Source of the DNA: an uncultured Clostridium sp.
GTDB lineage: Bacteria; Bacillota; Clostridia; Lachnospirales; Lachnospiraceae
Assembly: GCA_900538475.1 (NCBI GenBank)
Contig: UPYT01000015.1
Span: 19,954 to 83,953 of the forward strand
DNA length: 64,000 nt
Direction: 5' to 3'
A model generated the notes under the pieces. The model was not told where the DNA came from. It saw only the letters and a program-made list of their open reading frames with translations, and made no database searches. The translations under genes were made by a program, and so were the position numbers. Below are positions 1 through 7,745 of this stretch, piece by piece (the first letter of the stretch is position 1; every line of letters begins with the position of its first letter).

Positions 1-699
1 ACGGAGGAGCTTGGGATAACTCTGAGTGATCGGCAGTTAGAACAGTTTTATCAGTATTATGAAATGCTGGTAGAGTGGAATAAAGTAATGAATCTTACAG
101 CGATCACAGAAATGGAAGAGGTGATTACCAAGCATTTTGTTGATAGCTTGTGTATTGTAAAGTCAGAAAAGGATCTGGAAACTTGCAGTAAAAAGGTGAT
201 CGATGTGGGAACAGGAGCGGGATTTCCAGGAATTCCTCTGAAAATTGCTTTTCCTGGATTGAAAATCACTCTCTTGGACTCTCTGAACAAACGGATTAAT
301 TTTTTGAAGGAAGTGTGCAGCGCTTTAGGGCTTTCTGAAGTGGAGATGATTCATGGAAGAGCAGAAGATTTTGGGAAAAATCCAAAATATAGAGAGAAAT
401 TTGATTACTGTGTTTCCAGAGCAGTAGCAAATACAGCAACTTTGTCGGAATATTGTCTTCCCTTTGTGAAGATTGGCGGCGCTTTTCTTCCGTATAAATC
501 TGGAAAAATTGAAGAGGAGCTGAAGGAAGGAACGAAAGCTATTGAAAGTATGGGAGGCACGGTGGAAAATGTAATTCATTTTTCTTTGATCGGCGCAGAT
601 GCAGAACGTACCCTGGTGAAAATTAAAAAGATTTCGGCAACACCGAAGAAATATCCTAGAAAAGCGGGCGTTCCATCAAAGGAACCAATCAAGATGTAA
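1..699 (+). CDS. rsmG: 16S rRNA (guanine(527)-N7)-methyltransferase RsmG, 5' end cut by window
   Basis: The frame is open from base 1, so the start lies just upstream of the window; 232 residues are visible and the family is about 240 long, so only a few residues are missing. RsmG (GidB) transfers a methyl group from SAM to N7 of G527 in 16S rRNA. The SAM-binding glycine loop DVGTGAGFPGIPL is clear, followed by the acidic strand end LLDSLNKR typical of class I methyltransferases. In Firmicutes rsmG sits beside mnmG/trmE near oriC and close to parA-parB, which fits the parS sites and parAB found downstream. A terminator follows at 729-778. Confidence 0.97.
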   Translation, partial: TEELGITLSDRQLEQFYQYYEMLVEWNKVMNLTAITEMEEVITKHFVDSLCIVKSEKDLETCSKKVIDVGTGAGFPGIPLKIAFPGLKITLLDSLNKRINFLKEVCSALGLSEVEMIHGRAEDFGKNPKYREKFDYCVSRAVANTATLSEYCLPFVKIGGAFLPYKSGKIEEELKEGTKAIESMGGTVENVIHFSLIGADAERTLVKIKKISATPKKYPRKAGVPSKEPIKM

Positions 700-728
700 T
701 TGCTTTTTACAAAATAAAAAATGAAAAG

Positions 729-778
729 AAAGAGTGTTTTCTGGCACGGAGTTTCGCGCTGGAATGCACTCTTTTTTT
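729..778 (+). terminator. Rho-independent terminator after rsmG
   Basis: AAAGAGTG (729-736) pairs with CACTCTTT (767-774) across a 30-base loop that can form further pairs, and the 3' arm runs into a T tract. It ends the rsmG transcript. Confidence 0.7.
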
Positions 779-921
779 CTTTCTTGCAAATAAAAGAAAA
801 TGCTAATCCTGTAGATGCATTACTGTAAAAAGGAATTTTGTTTGGGAAAAAGATTTGACGCAGATAAGCTTCCTTGTTAAAAAGGTATGATGATATTGTG
901 AGTTTTACGAGAAAACTGTAA

Positions 922-937
922 TGTTTCACGTGAAACA
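922..937. promoter_or_regulatory. parS site 1
   Basis: Perfect 16-bp palindrome TGTTTCACGTGAAACA, the canonical Firmicutes parS bound by ParB/Spo0J. It is one of three in this window and lies in the spacer downstream of rsmG. Confidence 0.95.
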
Positions 938-1417
938 TTTGAAATATAAAGCAGGTGTGAAGTCTGGCTATGTATTATATTGAAAAAAGATGCATAGCAT
1001 GAATGAATATACAGAATAAATATTCAAAAATAACGCATATTAAAATGTATAAATATTATGTAAAAATGTATATGCATAAATGAGAGAAAGGCAGAAAAAA
1101 GGGAATAATAGGAAAAAGAGGAAGGGGAAAGCGAGAGGGAGGAGCTGCCGCAAGCTGTTATAGGGGACAGATTCAGAGTAGTAAAACCTATTAGAATATG
1201 ATAAAACGCAACCATTCAGGATAGGGGGAGAGCTGTCGGAAAAATCCGCTTACAAGCAAATTTGATACAGATTTTCCTGCCAGTTCTCGCATCGGAGGAA
1301 TCTCCGGTGCTTCTTGTTCGGCTTTGCCGGACAGGAAGATGATTCGTCCTGAACAGTTACGATAGAATTAGTAATAGGAACGCAGGGCAAAAAATAATCG
1401 GAAAGGAGAGCATATGT
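938..1417. other. Non-coding spacer
   Basis: AT-rich spacer of about 480 bp between parS site 1 and the SRPBCC-like gene. I see no convincing gene in either strand. Its last 130 bp hold one degraded copy of the AACTGTTCAG-ended repeat, annotated separately. Confidence 0.5.
1285..1361. repeat. AACTGTTCAG-ended repeat, copy 1 (left end degraded)
   Basis: The right end CGTCCTGAACAGTTACG and the internal hairpin CGGCTTTGCCGG match the copies at 1823-1895 and 27229-27300. The left terminal repeat is not recognisable. Confidence 0.65.
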
Positions 1418-1891
1418 ATGACAACAAGAAAGGAAAATATCGTGATCCCAAAAGAAGCTTATGTAATCTGGGGAAAATTGTCGGCATTTGAAAAATATCC
1501 TGAGTGGAGAGCAGATGCGAGTGAAATAGAAATGATCGATGAAAAATGTTTTAAAGAGAGCAATCGAGAGGGATATAAAACGATTTTTACCATCGAAAAG
1601 TCGGTTCCGTTAACGTGCTTGAAGTTATGTTTGGAAAACGATAGCATGACAGGATATCGGGAGTTTTTGCTTGATTCCAGGGGAAATGAAACAGAGATTG
1701 AAATAACGGAAAGTGTAACATCAAAAAGGCTCTCTACAAGACCGATTGGGAAAAGTGTGTCTGAGCGGGTTTACTTACAGCAGGATTTAAAAAATCGTGG
1801 AAGATTTGAAGAGGATTTAATTGTAACTGTTCAGGACGGTGTGTTTCCTTTTCCGGCAAAGCCGAATAAGAAGATGCCTCGTCCTGAATAG
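1418..1891 (+). CDS. SRPBCC/START-like small protein with a repeat-derived C-terminus
   Basis: 157 residues. The first 135 or so read like SRPBCC (polyketide cyclase/START-like) ligand-binding proteins: early IWGKLSAFEKYPEWRAD, a central charged beta-sheet region (KTIFTIEKSV, EIEITESV), and a late helix (YLQQDLKNRGRFEEDL). No ligand or reaction can be assigned. The start is the ATG after AAAGGAGAG; another ATG four bases upstream is out of frame and opens only a short frame. The last 22 codons and the stop lie inside an intergenic-type repeat (1823-1895), so this copy ends with residues unrelated to the fold. It stands alone between rsmG and the glyoxalase gene. Confidence 0.7.
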   Translation: MTTRKENIVIPKEAYVIWGKLSAFEKYPEWRADASEIEMIDEKCFKESNREGYKTIFTIEKSVPLTCLKLCLENDSMTGYREFLLDSRGNETEIEITESVTSKRLSTRPIGKSVSERVYLQQDLKNRGRFEEDLIVTVQDGVFPFPAKPNKKMPRPE

Positions 1892-1895
1892 TTAT
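1823..1895. repeat. AACTGTTCAG-ended repeat, copy 2 (inside a CDS end)
   Basis: Left end GTAACTGTTCAGGACG and right end CGTCCTGAATAGTTAT are inverted repeats. The centre carries the small hairpin CCGGCAAAGCCG. The element supplies the last codons and the stop of the 1418-1891 gene. Confidence 0.85.
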
Positions 1896-1950
1896 ATTTA
1901 ATTTTAAAATTTGGTATGTATTTCAGGGTAAAAACAGTAGAAGAATCAAA

Positions 1951-2319
1951 TTAGTGTCTGTCCGGCACGATTTCGATCCAGTATCCGTCTGGATCCAGGA
2001 TAAAATAGATTCCCATTTTTTCGTTTTCAAAGCAAATGACTCCCTGATCTTTGTGGAGCTGATGGAGACGATCGTATTCATCTGTTTTAAAGGCGAGATG
2101 AAATTCGCATTCTCCTAAATTATATGGCTCGGTTCGATCGCGAAGCCAGGTTAATTCCAGGGTAAAGTCGCTGCTTCCATCGCCTAAATAAACCAGTTTA
2201 AAGGAACCGTCTTCAGCCACTTTTTCTCTTACTGGCTCTAAATTCAAAGAATCTTTGTAGAATTTCAGGCTTTTTTCCAGATCAAGAACATTAAAATTAA
2301 AATGATTAAATGTTGTCAT
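1951..2319 (-). CDS. gloA: VOC family lactoylglutathione lyase-like protein (glyoxalase I)
   Basis: 122 residues, one VOC double-module fold as in GloA. Residues matching the metal ligands of E. coli GloA are present: H6 (NHFNFN), E55 (LELTW), H74 (EFHLAF) and E116 (WIEIVPD). The family converts the hemithioacetal of methylglyoxal to a lactoyl thioester; since Clostridia often lack glutathione, the thiol cofactor is uncertain and a related VOC activity is possible. The start is preceded by AGAGAGG at good spacing. It is monocistronic and transcribed towards the SRPBCC-like gene. Confidence 0.85.
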   Translation of the reverse strand: MTTFNHFNFNVLDLEKSLKFYKDSLNLEPVREKVAEDGSFKLVYLGDGSSDFTLELTWLRDRTEPYNLGECEFHLAFKTDEYDRLHQLHKDQGVICFENEKMGIYFILDPDGYWIEIVPDRH

Positions 2320-2360
2320 AAGCGAACCTCTCTTTGCGTTTGATTAAATGATTGTTTTTT

Positions 2361-2382
2361 ATAACTGTTCTGAATAGTTACG
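2361..2382. repeat. AACTGTTCAG-ended repeat, end-to-end remnant
   Basis: ATAACTGTTC is directly joined to TGAATAGTTACG. The two ends match those of the full elements but the middle is absent, as expected for an internal deletion or a minimal solo form. Confidence 0.6.
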
Positions 2383-2550
2383 TTTTTCATTATGAAAAAT
2401 CATTCCTATGAAAGATAAACCCTCAGCAGCTATGGAAGTGCAGTGCGGATGCCAAATGACAGGATTAGCAGCTTGTTGTAAAACGAATTACGCAGTACAG
2501 GTTTAAAGGTTTAAAGGTTTCATAGAGATGCATCATAAACTTATTTAAAA

Positions 2551-2566
2551 TGTTTCACGTGAAACA
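2551..2566. promoter_or_regulatory. parS site 2
   Basis: Perfect TGTTTCACGTGAAACA in the spacer between the glyoxalase and hydrolase genes. It is a ParB nucleation site. Confidence 0.95.
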
Positions 2567-2620
2567 TTTTGAAATTTGATGTTTGTTATAAAAATCTGCT
2601 GCAAAATAGTTTTACGACTT

Positions 2621-3571
2621 TTACGTAAAGAATGTTTCTACAAGATGCAGCACTTTTTCTGGAGATTCCAAATGAGGAAGACCTTTTGTTTCTGGGATAA
2701 TAGCAGTTTCTATGGCAGGATTGCAGTCTTTATATTCATCCAGCCGTGTCTCGATATCGGAAACAGCAGAGCCGCCAATGATATAGAGACTATTATCGAT
2801 CTTCCGAATCGCATTGGTAATGTTGCATTTGGTGTAATTACATTTAGAACTGGCGTAAATGGCCTTGGGAGCATTGCCTAAATGGGCTGCTTCATAGTAG
2901 CTGTCTATCAGTTTGGGTTTTACGGAAAATGGATTATAAAATCCGTGGGAGCATACTTCTTCTGCAATGATATGTTTGCTGGCTGCGATATGATAGAGCA
3001 GTGTTCCGATCACAGGCAGTTCAACCATAAATTTATACATTTTTGCCAGCTTGCCGGGAATCAGGCTGCAATCCAGAATTCTAAGCGGATTGATAAGCAT
3101 AATCTGATCGAATAAATCCGGATCACTTGCACAGGCCATAACAGGGATAGAAGCAGATTCTCCAGAAGCAATAACATTTGTCCGATGGCCAATAACAGAT
3201 TTAATGAAATCTGAAATCAGCTGTACATACAGATAATTGGTATAAGTCATGTTTATTTTTTCTGATCGACCACATCCCAGCAAATCTATGGTGTAAACCG
3301 TATAATGCTCTTGAAGCAACGGTACTAATTGACTCCACTCATGTCCACTGGCTGCAGCATGAATATCATGGATCAAAAGCAGTGGTTTTCCACTTCCTGT
3401 TTTTGTATAGTGGATGTTTCCCAATCGCCATTTATAACATAGGGATTTGGGCTCAGAAAGTAAATTCTTTGAAATAGCTGAAATCTTTATGCATTTATTG
3501 ATTGCAGCAATCGATGCGGTTGTTCCGGCAGAAATAAGGAGTAAGGTGAAAAGCTTGTTTTTGGTACGCAT
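2621..3571 (-). CDS. Alpha/beta hydrolase with N-terminal membrane anchor
   Basis: 316 residues. An N-terminal hydrophobic segment (about 7-25, LFTLLLISAGTTASIAAI) can be a signal anchor. Then follows an alpha/beta hydrolase core: oxyanion-hole region LLIHDIHAAASG (66-76), strand/turn YTIDLLGCGRSE (93-104), nucleophile elbow ASGESAS with S139, and the late histidine H300 in GLPHLESPE. An acidic triad member is plausible around SDIETRLDEY. The layout resembles epoxide-hydrolase/esterase-type members, but the substrate cannot be named. It is transcribed away from parA, from the spacer shared with the parAB promoter. Confidence 0.85.
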   Translation of the reverse strand: MRTKNKLFTLLLISAGTTASIAAINKCIKISAISKNLLSEPKSLCYKWRLGNIHYTKTGSGKPLLLIHDIHAAASGHEWSQLVPLLQEHYTVYTIDLLGCGRSEKINMTYTNYLYVQLISDFIKSVIGHRTNVIASGESASIPVMACASDPDLFDQIMLINPLRILDCSLIPGKLAKMYKFMVELPVIGTLLYHIAASKHIIAEEVCSHGFYNPFSVKPKLIDSYYEAAHLGNAPKAIYASSKCNYTKCNITNAIRKIDNSLYIIGGSAVSDIETRLDEYKDCNPAIETAIIPETKGLPHLESPEKVLHLVETFFT

Positions 3572-3758
3572 AAATACCTCCCCTGAACAATATTGAGCTG
3601 CAAAAAGCTCAGTCTCTTCCTATTAGTATAATACAATTTTGCGTCATATACAACGAGAAACGAGGAAAAGTTGACGTACTGCTGAATAATTTATGGGGAT
3701 TTTACGAAAATTTCATGAGATTAATTTTCTGATATACATAGGAAAAGATGGAAAAGTA

Positions 3759-3767
3759 TGTTATACT
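3759..3767 (+). promoter_or_regulatory. Candidate extended -10 promoter for parAB
   Basis: TGTTATACT is an extended -10 element (TGN plus TATACT) about 120 bp before parA. No good -35 is present, as is usual for extended -10 promoters. Confidence 0.35.
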
Positions 3768-3797
3768 TAATACCAATACAGATATTACTATACTATA

Positions 3798-3871
3798 GTA
3801 GCTGTTCAAAAAAGCGCATTTCCTGTTTTTAGACAATCGGTCAGGTTTATCTCCGCTTCTGGATAGTTACC
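3798..3871. repeat. AACTGTTCAG-ended repeat, copy 3 (diverged)
   Basis: It starts GTAGCTGTTCAAAAAAGCGC and ends CTTCTGGATAGTTACC. Both ends are diverged versions of the family ends, and it lies just upstream of parA. Confidence 0.55.
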
Positions 3872-3889
3872 AAGAATAAAGGAAAGAAT

Positions 3890-4657
3890 ATGGGAAGAAT
3901 AATAGCAATTGCAAATCAAAAGGGTGGAGTAGGGAAAACTACAACAGCCATTAATTTGTCCGCCTGTTTAGCAGAGGCTGGACAGAAGGTACTTGCTGTG
4001 GATTTTGATCCGCAGGGAAATGCCACCAGTGGCCTTGGTTTTGAAAAGGGATATATGGATAAAACTGTTTACGAGCTGCTGATGGATGAATGTCAGTTGG
4101 ATGAGTGTATCGTGAAGGAGGTTCAGGAAAATCTGGATGTCCTTCCATCTGACGTAAATCTGGCAGGAGCTGAGATTGAACTCCTTGATGTGGCAAATAA
4201 GGAATCACTGCTGAGAGCGGAACTGGAAAAGGTAAAAGATAATTATGATTTTATCATTATCGATTGTCCTCCTTCTCTGAGTCTTCTCACAATCAATGCA
4301 CTGACAGCATCTGATACTGTTCTTGTTCCGATTCAGTGCGAGTACTATGCTCTTGAAGGATTGACACAGATTCTTCAGACTATTGATTTGGTGAAGAAAA
4401 AACTGAATCCGAAGCTGGAGTTAGAGGGAGTTGTGTTCACCATGTACGATGCGAGAACCAATCTTTCTCTGCAGGTGGTTGAAAATGTAAAGAAGCATTT
4501 AAACAGAACTATTTACAAAACAATTATTCCGCGGAATGTTCGTTTGGCAGAGGCACCCAGCCATGGAATGCCGATCAATCTTTATGATACTCGATCAACG
4601 GGAGCAGAAAGTTACAGAATGTTAGCAGCAGAAGTGATCAGCAGAGGAGAGGTATAA
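3890..4657 (+). CDS. parA: Chromosome partitioning ATPase ParA/Soj
   Basis: 255 residues, standard length for chromosomal Soj. The deviant Walker A motif KGGVGKTTTA is at residues 11-20, Walker A' is VDFDPQGNATSG, and Walker B is IIIDCPPSL. ParA binds DNA as an ATP-dependent sandwich dimer and works with ParB-parS in origin segregation; in Bacillus it also tunes DnaA. Its stop codon overlaps the parB start by one base (TAATG), so the pair is translationally coupled. The near-origin position and the parS sites argue for the housekeeping copy rather than a plasmid copy; a second, mobile-element ParA is at 54883-55710. Confidence 0.97.
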   Translation: MGRIIAIANQKGGVGKTTTAINLSACLAEAGQKVLAVDFDPQGNATSGLGFEKGYMDKTVYELLMDECQLDECIVKEVQENLDVLPSDVNLAGAEIELLDVANKESLLRAELEKVKDNYDFIIIDCPPSLSLLTINALTASDTVLVPIQCEYYALEGLTQILQTIDLVKKKLNPKLELEGVVFTMYDARTNLSLQVVENVKKHLNRTIYKTIIPRNVRLAEAPSHGMPINLYDTRSTGAESYRMLAAEVISRGEV

Positions 4658-5877
4658 TGGCACAGGCAAAGAGAGGACTTGGAAAAGGATTGGGAAGAGG
4701 ACTTGGAGCTTTGTTTGGAGAAGATGTTGTTGAGGAAGTTGTTCTGGATAAGAGAGGCAGCCATTCTCACGAAAACTCTGACAGTGAAGAAGAAAGGGTT
4801 TCTCGAGGAAGGAAACATACATCAACATCCAATGTGAAATCCAATGAGAAGAATCAAGATTCCACTTCTGAAAAAGTTGTACAGAAGAAAGTGGCAGAGG
4901 AGAAGATGTCTCAGACCCAGAGCTTATCTGGTGAAGTAGAGAAGCTGGAACCAAAAACACAGCCAGATGTTTCACGTGAAACATTATCAGATGGTTCTGT
5001 TGACAGAGCATCTGTTTTAGATTTTTCACTTGAACAGCAGGCGATCGAGAAACAGATTTCGGCATCTGAAAAAGGGGAAGAAACGCATGGCGAAATTTAT
5101 GTGAAGCTTTCCAAGATTGAGCCAAATCGTTCCCAGCCAAGAAAAAATTTCGATGAGGAACAGCTTCAGCAGCTGGCAGATTCCATGAAGCGGTATGGTG
5201 TACTGCAGCCGCTTCTGGTACAGAAGAGAGAAAATGGATTTGAAATTATTGCAGGGGAACGTCGCTGGAGAGCTGCCAAGATGGCAGATTTGAAGGAGGT
5301 TCCTGTGGTAGTCCGGGAATATGATCCGCAGCAGACCATGGAAATCGCGTTGATCGAAAATGTTCAGAGAGAAGATTTGAACCCGATTGAAGAGGCTATG
5401 GCATATCAACAGCTGATTCAGGAATTTAATTTGAAGCAGGAAGAAATTGCGGAGAGAGTATCCAAAAGCAGAACAACGATTACTAATAGCCTGAGATTGC
5501 TGAATCTTGCAAAAGAGGTACAGCAGATGCTGGTTGAAAACCGTCTTTCCAGCGGACATGCAAGAGCGCTTTTGTCTTTAGAAGATCCCAAGCTGCAGAT
5601 TGAACTGGCTCATAAGATTGAACAGAATAAAATGAGCGTTCGTGAAGTAGAAAAGGCTGTAAAGCTGATGGGAAAAGAAAAGAAACCGAAAAAAGAAAAA
5701 CAGGTAGATGAAGCGCTTGAGCTGGTATTTCGGGATCTGGAAGAACGGATGAAAACGGTTATGGGTACGAAGGTAAATATTAGCCGAAAGGATAAATCAA
5801 AAGGAAAAATTGAAATTGAGTATTATTCGGAGTCGGAGCTGGAGCGTATTGTAGAATTGATTGAATCCATCCGGTAA
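4657..5877 (+). CDS. parB: ParB/Spo0J partition protein with long acidic linker
   Basis: 406 residues, versus about 280-300 in typical Spo0J. The N-terminal ParA-activating motif is KRGLGKGLGRGLGALFG. It is followed by about 120 residues of acidic, Ser/Glu/Lys-rich low-complexity sequence, which accounts for the extra length. The CTPase domain begins near residue 145 (YVKLSKIEPNRSQPRKNF) with the box motifs IIAGERRWRAA and ALIENVQREDLNPIEEA. Next come the helix-turn-helix (ERVSKSRTTITNSLRLL) and a C-terminal dimerisation region. The third parS site of this locus lies inside the linker coding sequence. ParB loads at parS and slides as a CTP clamp. Confidence 0.96.
   Translation: MAQAKRGLGKGLGRGLGALFGEDVVEEVVLDKRGSHSHENSDSEEERVSRGRKHTSTSNVKSNEKNQDSTSEKVVQKKVAEEKMSQTQSLSGEVEKLEPKTQPDVSRETLSDGSVDRASVLDFSLEQQAIEKQISASEKGEETHGEIYVKLSKIEPNRSQPRKNFDEEQLQQLADSMKRYGVLQPLLVQKRENGFEIIAGERRWRAAKMADLKEVPVVVREYDPQQTMEIALIENVQREDLNPIEEAMAYQQLIQEFNLKQEEIAERVSKSRTTITNSLRLLNLAKEVQQMLVENRLSSGHARALLSLEDPKLQIELAHKIEQNKMSVREVEKAVKLMGKEKKPKKEKQVDEALELVFRDLEERMKTVMGTKVNISRKDKSKGKIEIEYYSESELERIVELIESIR
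4968..4983. promoter_or_regulatory. parS site 3, inside parB
   Basis: Perfect TGTTTCACGTGAAACA within the parB linker, where it contributes to codons for DVSRET (about residues 104-109). A parS inside the parB gene is also known in Bacillus spo0J. Confidence 0.95.
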
Positions 5878-5907
5878 GGGATATGCAAAAGACAGGAGTG
5901 AACAAAG

Positions 5908-6432
5908 ATGGAAGGAAGTATTTTGAATAACCTGGGATTTGATCCCGTCTATCTTATCATTGCCCAGTCGGCTATCACATTGATACTGCTGGTCGTTGTT
6001 ATTGTGTGTATAGTTAAGATAAAAAAGTTATACCGGCGGTATGATTATTTTATGAGAGGGAAAGATGCGGAATCAATGGAGGAAATGATCATAAAACAGA
6101 TGGAGGATATTATTGATCTGAAATCTCAGGATCGGGCCAATAAAGATTCTATTCGCACAGCTAATAAGAATTCCAGAGCGTCTTTTCAAAAAATGGGTAT
6201 TGTAAAATACAATGCGTTTAAAGGAATGGGCGGAAATTTGAGCTTTGCTCTGGCATTACTGGATTATACAAATACAGGTTTTGTGATTAACTCTGTTCAC
6301 AGCAGAGAAGGGTGTTATCTCTATATTAAAGATGTAGATAGAGGTCAGACAGATGTTGCCCTTGGTAATGAAGAAAAAATGGCGCTGGAACAGGCCTTAG
6401 GCTATAAGGAAAAGAATATAGCTGCTCAGTAA
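5908..6432 (+). CDS. DUF4446 family membrane-anchored protein
   Basis: 174 residues. One transmembrane helix sits near the N-terminus (about residues 14-38, IIAQSAITLILLVVVIVCIV), followed by a coiled-coil-like segment (KGKDAESMEEMIIKQMEDII region) and a compact beta-rich tail (VKYNAFKGMGGNLSFALALL, GFVINSVHSREGCYLYIKDV). It matches the DUF4446 pattern found directly after parB in many Clostridia. The function is unknown. It lies 30 bp after parB, probably in the same operon, with an AGGAGTG ribosome site. Confidence 0.9.
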   Translation: MEGSILNNLGFDPVYLIIAQSAITLILLVVVIVCIVKIKKLYRRYDYFMRGKDAESMEEMIIKQMEDIIDLKSQDRANKDSIRTANKNSRASFQKMGIVKYNAFKGMGGNLSFALALLDYTNTGFVINSVHSREGCYLYIKDVDRGQTDVALGNEEKMALEQALGYKEKNIAAQ

Positions 6433-6474
6433 GACAGCAAAAAAGCGCAGGGCAAATAGCCTGGAGGATAGCAG

Positions 6475-6630
6475 AAAGCACAGGCAGTCTTGAAGTGGAA
6501 GAGAGCAGACACCAAAGCACAGGCAGCATTGAGGTGGAAGAGAGCAAACACCAAAAGCGCAGGCAGCCCTGAATTGAAAAAGAGCGGACATCAAAACCAT
6601 AGACAGTTTGAAGTGAAAGAGAGAGGAACA
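6475..6630. repeat. 39-40 bp imperfect tandem repeat, about four units
   Basis: The block AGGCAG (6482, 6521, 6561, with variant AGACAG at 6601) recurs every 39-40 bp. Around it lie the shared strings GCACAGGCAG, TGAAGTGGAAGAGAGC and GACACCAAA. I see no credible gene here. Confidence 0.75.
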
Positions 6631-6749
6631 TAAAGGCGAGCAGGATAAGAGAAACGTGCGTGTGGCTGCAAATAAAAAAAGAAAATAGGACGATATCAAT
6701 GAGGGGGGGCATTTGAAGAATGTTCCTCTTCGTTGTTTTATAAAAGAAG

Positions 6750-6965
6750 TTTGGCCTATGAAATAAAAGAACCATGAAATAAAAGGACTACGAAATATAA
6801 AAGAACTACGAAATAAAAGCTCAACAAGAAAGCCCAACAAGAAAACCCCAACAATAAAACTCCAACAAGAAAAACCTAACAAGAAAAACTCAATTAAGAA
6901 AACCTTAACAAGAAAAGCCCGACAAGAAAACCCCAACAAGAAAGACTAATAATAAAAGCCCATGC
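6750..6965. repeat. A-rich short-period degenerate repeats
   Basis: The first part repeats GAAATAAAAGGACTAC-like units of about 16 bp. The second repeats AACAAGAAAACCCC-like units of 14-16 bp about nine times. The purine/C strand bias leaves long spurious open frames on the minus strand. I see no gene. Confidence 0.7.
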
Positions 6966-7070
6966 GAGAATAGGCGCTACGCACCGGAATTGCGACTTTC
7001 CCAGAACAGAAAGTATACTCCATTTATGGACTGTAAGAAAATAAAATAAAAATTACAAAATCATCACTGG

Positions 7071-7090
7071 TAGGGCGATATATCGCCCTA
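7071..7090. promoter_or_regulatory. Perfect 20-bp palindrome, candidate operator
   Basis: TAGGGCGATATATCGCCCTA is a perfect inverted repeat 52 bp upstream of the XRE-type regulator gene. No T tract follows, so an operator is more likely than a terminator. Confidence 0.5.
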
Positions 7091-7141
7091 AGATCTTCCA
7101 AAATTCGACTAAACTAGTCCATAATAAGGCGGATTCTTCTG

Positions 7142-7381
7142 ATGACGATAAGTGAAGCAACAAGCTATAGAATTACAGAATTATGTAAGGAAAAAAAGCT
7201 GAGTGGATATTCCGTTACCTATAAGGCCGGGATTCCTGAGTCAACTTATAAAAGTATTGTAAATGGAAAAAGCAAGAATCCGGGAATCGTTAATATCAAC
7301 AGAATAGCAGATGGCCTTGGCGTAACGATTCGCGAGTTTTATGATTCTGATATTTTTGACGATCTGGAGCCGGATGAATAA
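7142..7381 (+). CDS. Small XRE-family helix-turn-helix regulator
   Basis: 79 residues made almost entirely of one Cro/C1-type HTH. The helix-turn-helix core is YSVTYKAGIPESTYKSIVNG, followed by VNINRIADGLGVTIREFYDS, the usual helix 4/5 of the family, and an acidic tail. Proteins of this length bind DNA as dimers, and the 20-bp palindrome just upstream may be its own operator. No Shine-Dalgarno sequence is strong before the ATG. It is monocistronic between repeats and adhE, and nothing shows that it controls adhE. Confidence 0.85.
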   Translation: MTISEATSYRITELCKEKKLSGYSVTYKAGIPESTYKSIVNGKSKNPGIVNINRIADGLGVTIREFYDSDIFDDLEPDE

Positions 7382-7584
7382 TTTATCAGAAGAAAGAAGG
7401 AACAACGTAAACCAGGCCAGGGAGCCCTTAGAAGAAAATCTGACAGATTCATAATATCATTATTTCGTATTCTATTTAAAAAATTTCACTCTTCACCGCG
7501 GTAATTTATGAAAACAAAATCAGGGTTTTATACATTTTGCATATAAAAGAATGAAAAAAAGTTTAAAAATTAGATATCATTTCA
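7382..7584. other. AT-rich spacer before adhE promoter
   Basis: I see no gene. The stretch is AT-rich and leads into the promoter/operator at 7585-7613 and a 130-base 5' leader for adhE. Confidence 0.4.
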
Positions 7585-7613
7585 TTGACAATTATTTAAC
7601 GAGCAAGTATAAT
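7585..7613 (+). promoter_or_regulatory. adhE promoter with overlapping Rex-like operator
   Basis: TTGACA (7585-7590) and TATAAT (7608-7613) are perfect sigma-70-type hexamers with a 17-bp spacer. TTGACAATTATTTAACGA (7585-7602) covers the -35 and matches the Rex operator TTGTTAANNNNTTAACAA at 11 of 14 defined positions. Rex represses fermentative genes at low NADH/NAD ratio, so repression by steric block is inferred. Confidence 0.7.
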
Positions 7614-7745
7614 GCTTATAGTGACATTGTTAAAAAAATATCGACTTTTAAATGAGATATTTTATGTCGGACTTGAATATAGGAAACAGAAAAAACTTTT
7701 AGGATATCATTACTTTTATCATTATTTTATGGAGGATAAGTGACA

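Noticed and set aside
6397..6939. 180-codon hydrophobic minus-strand frame
   Set aside because: Produced by the A-rich short tandem repeats; Phe/Leu/Ser-only composition and no start signal.
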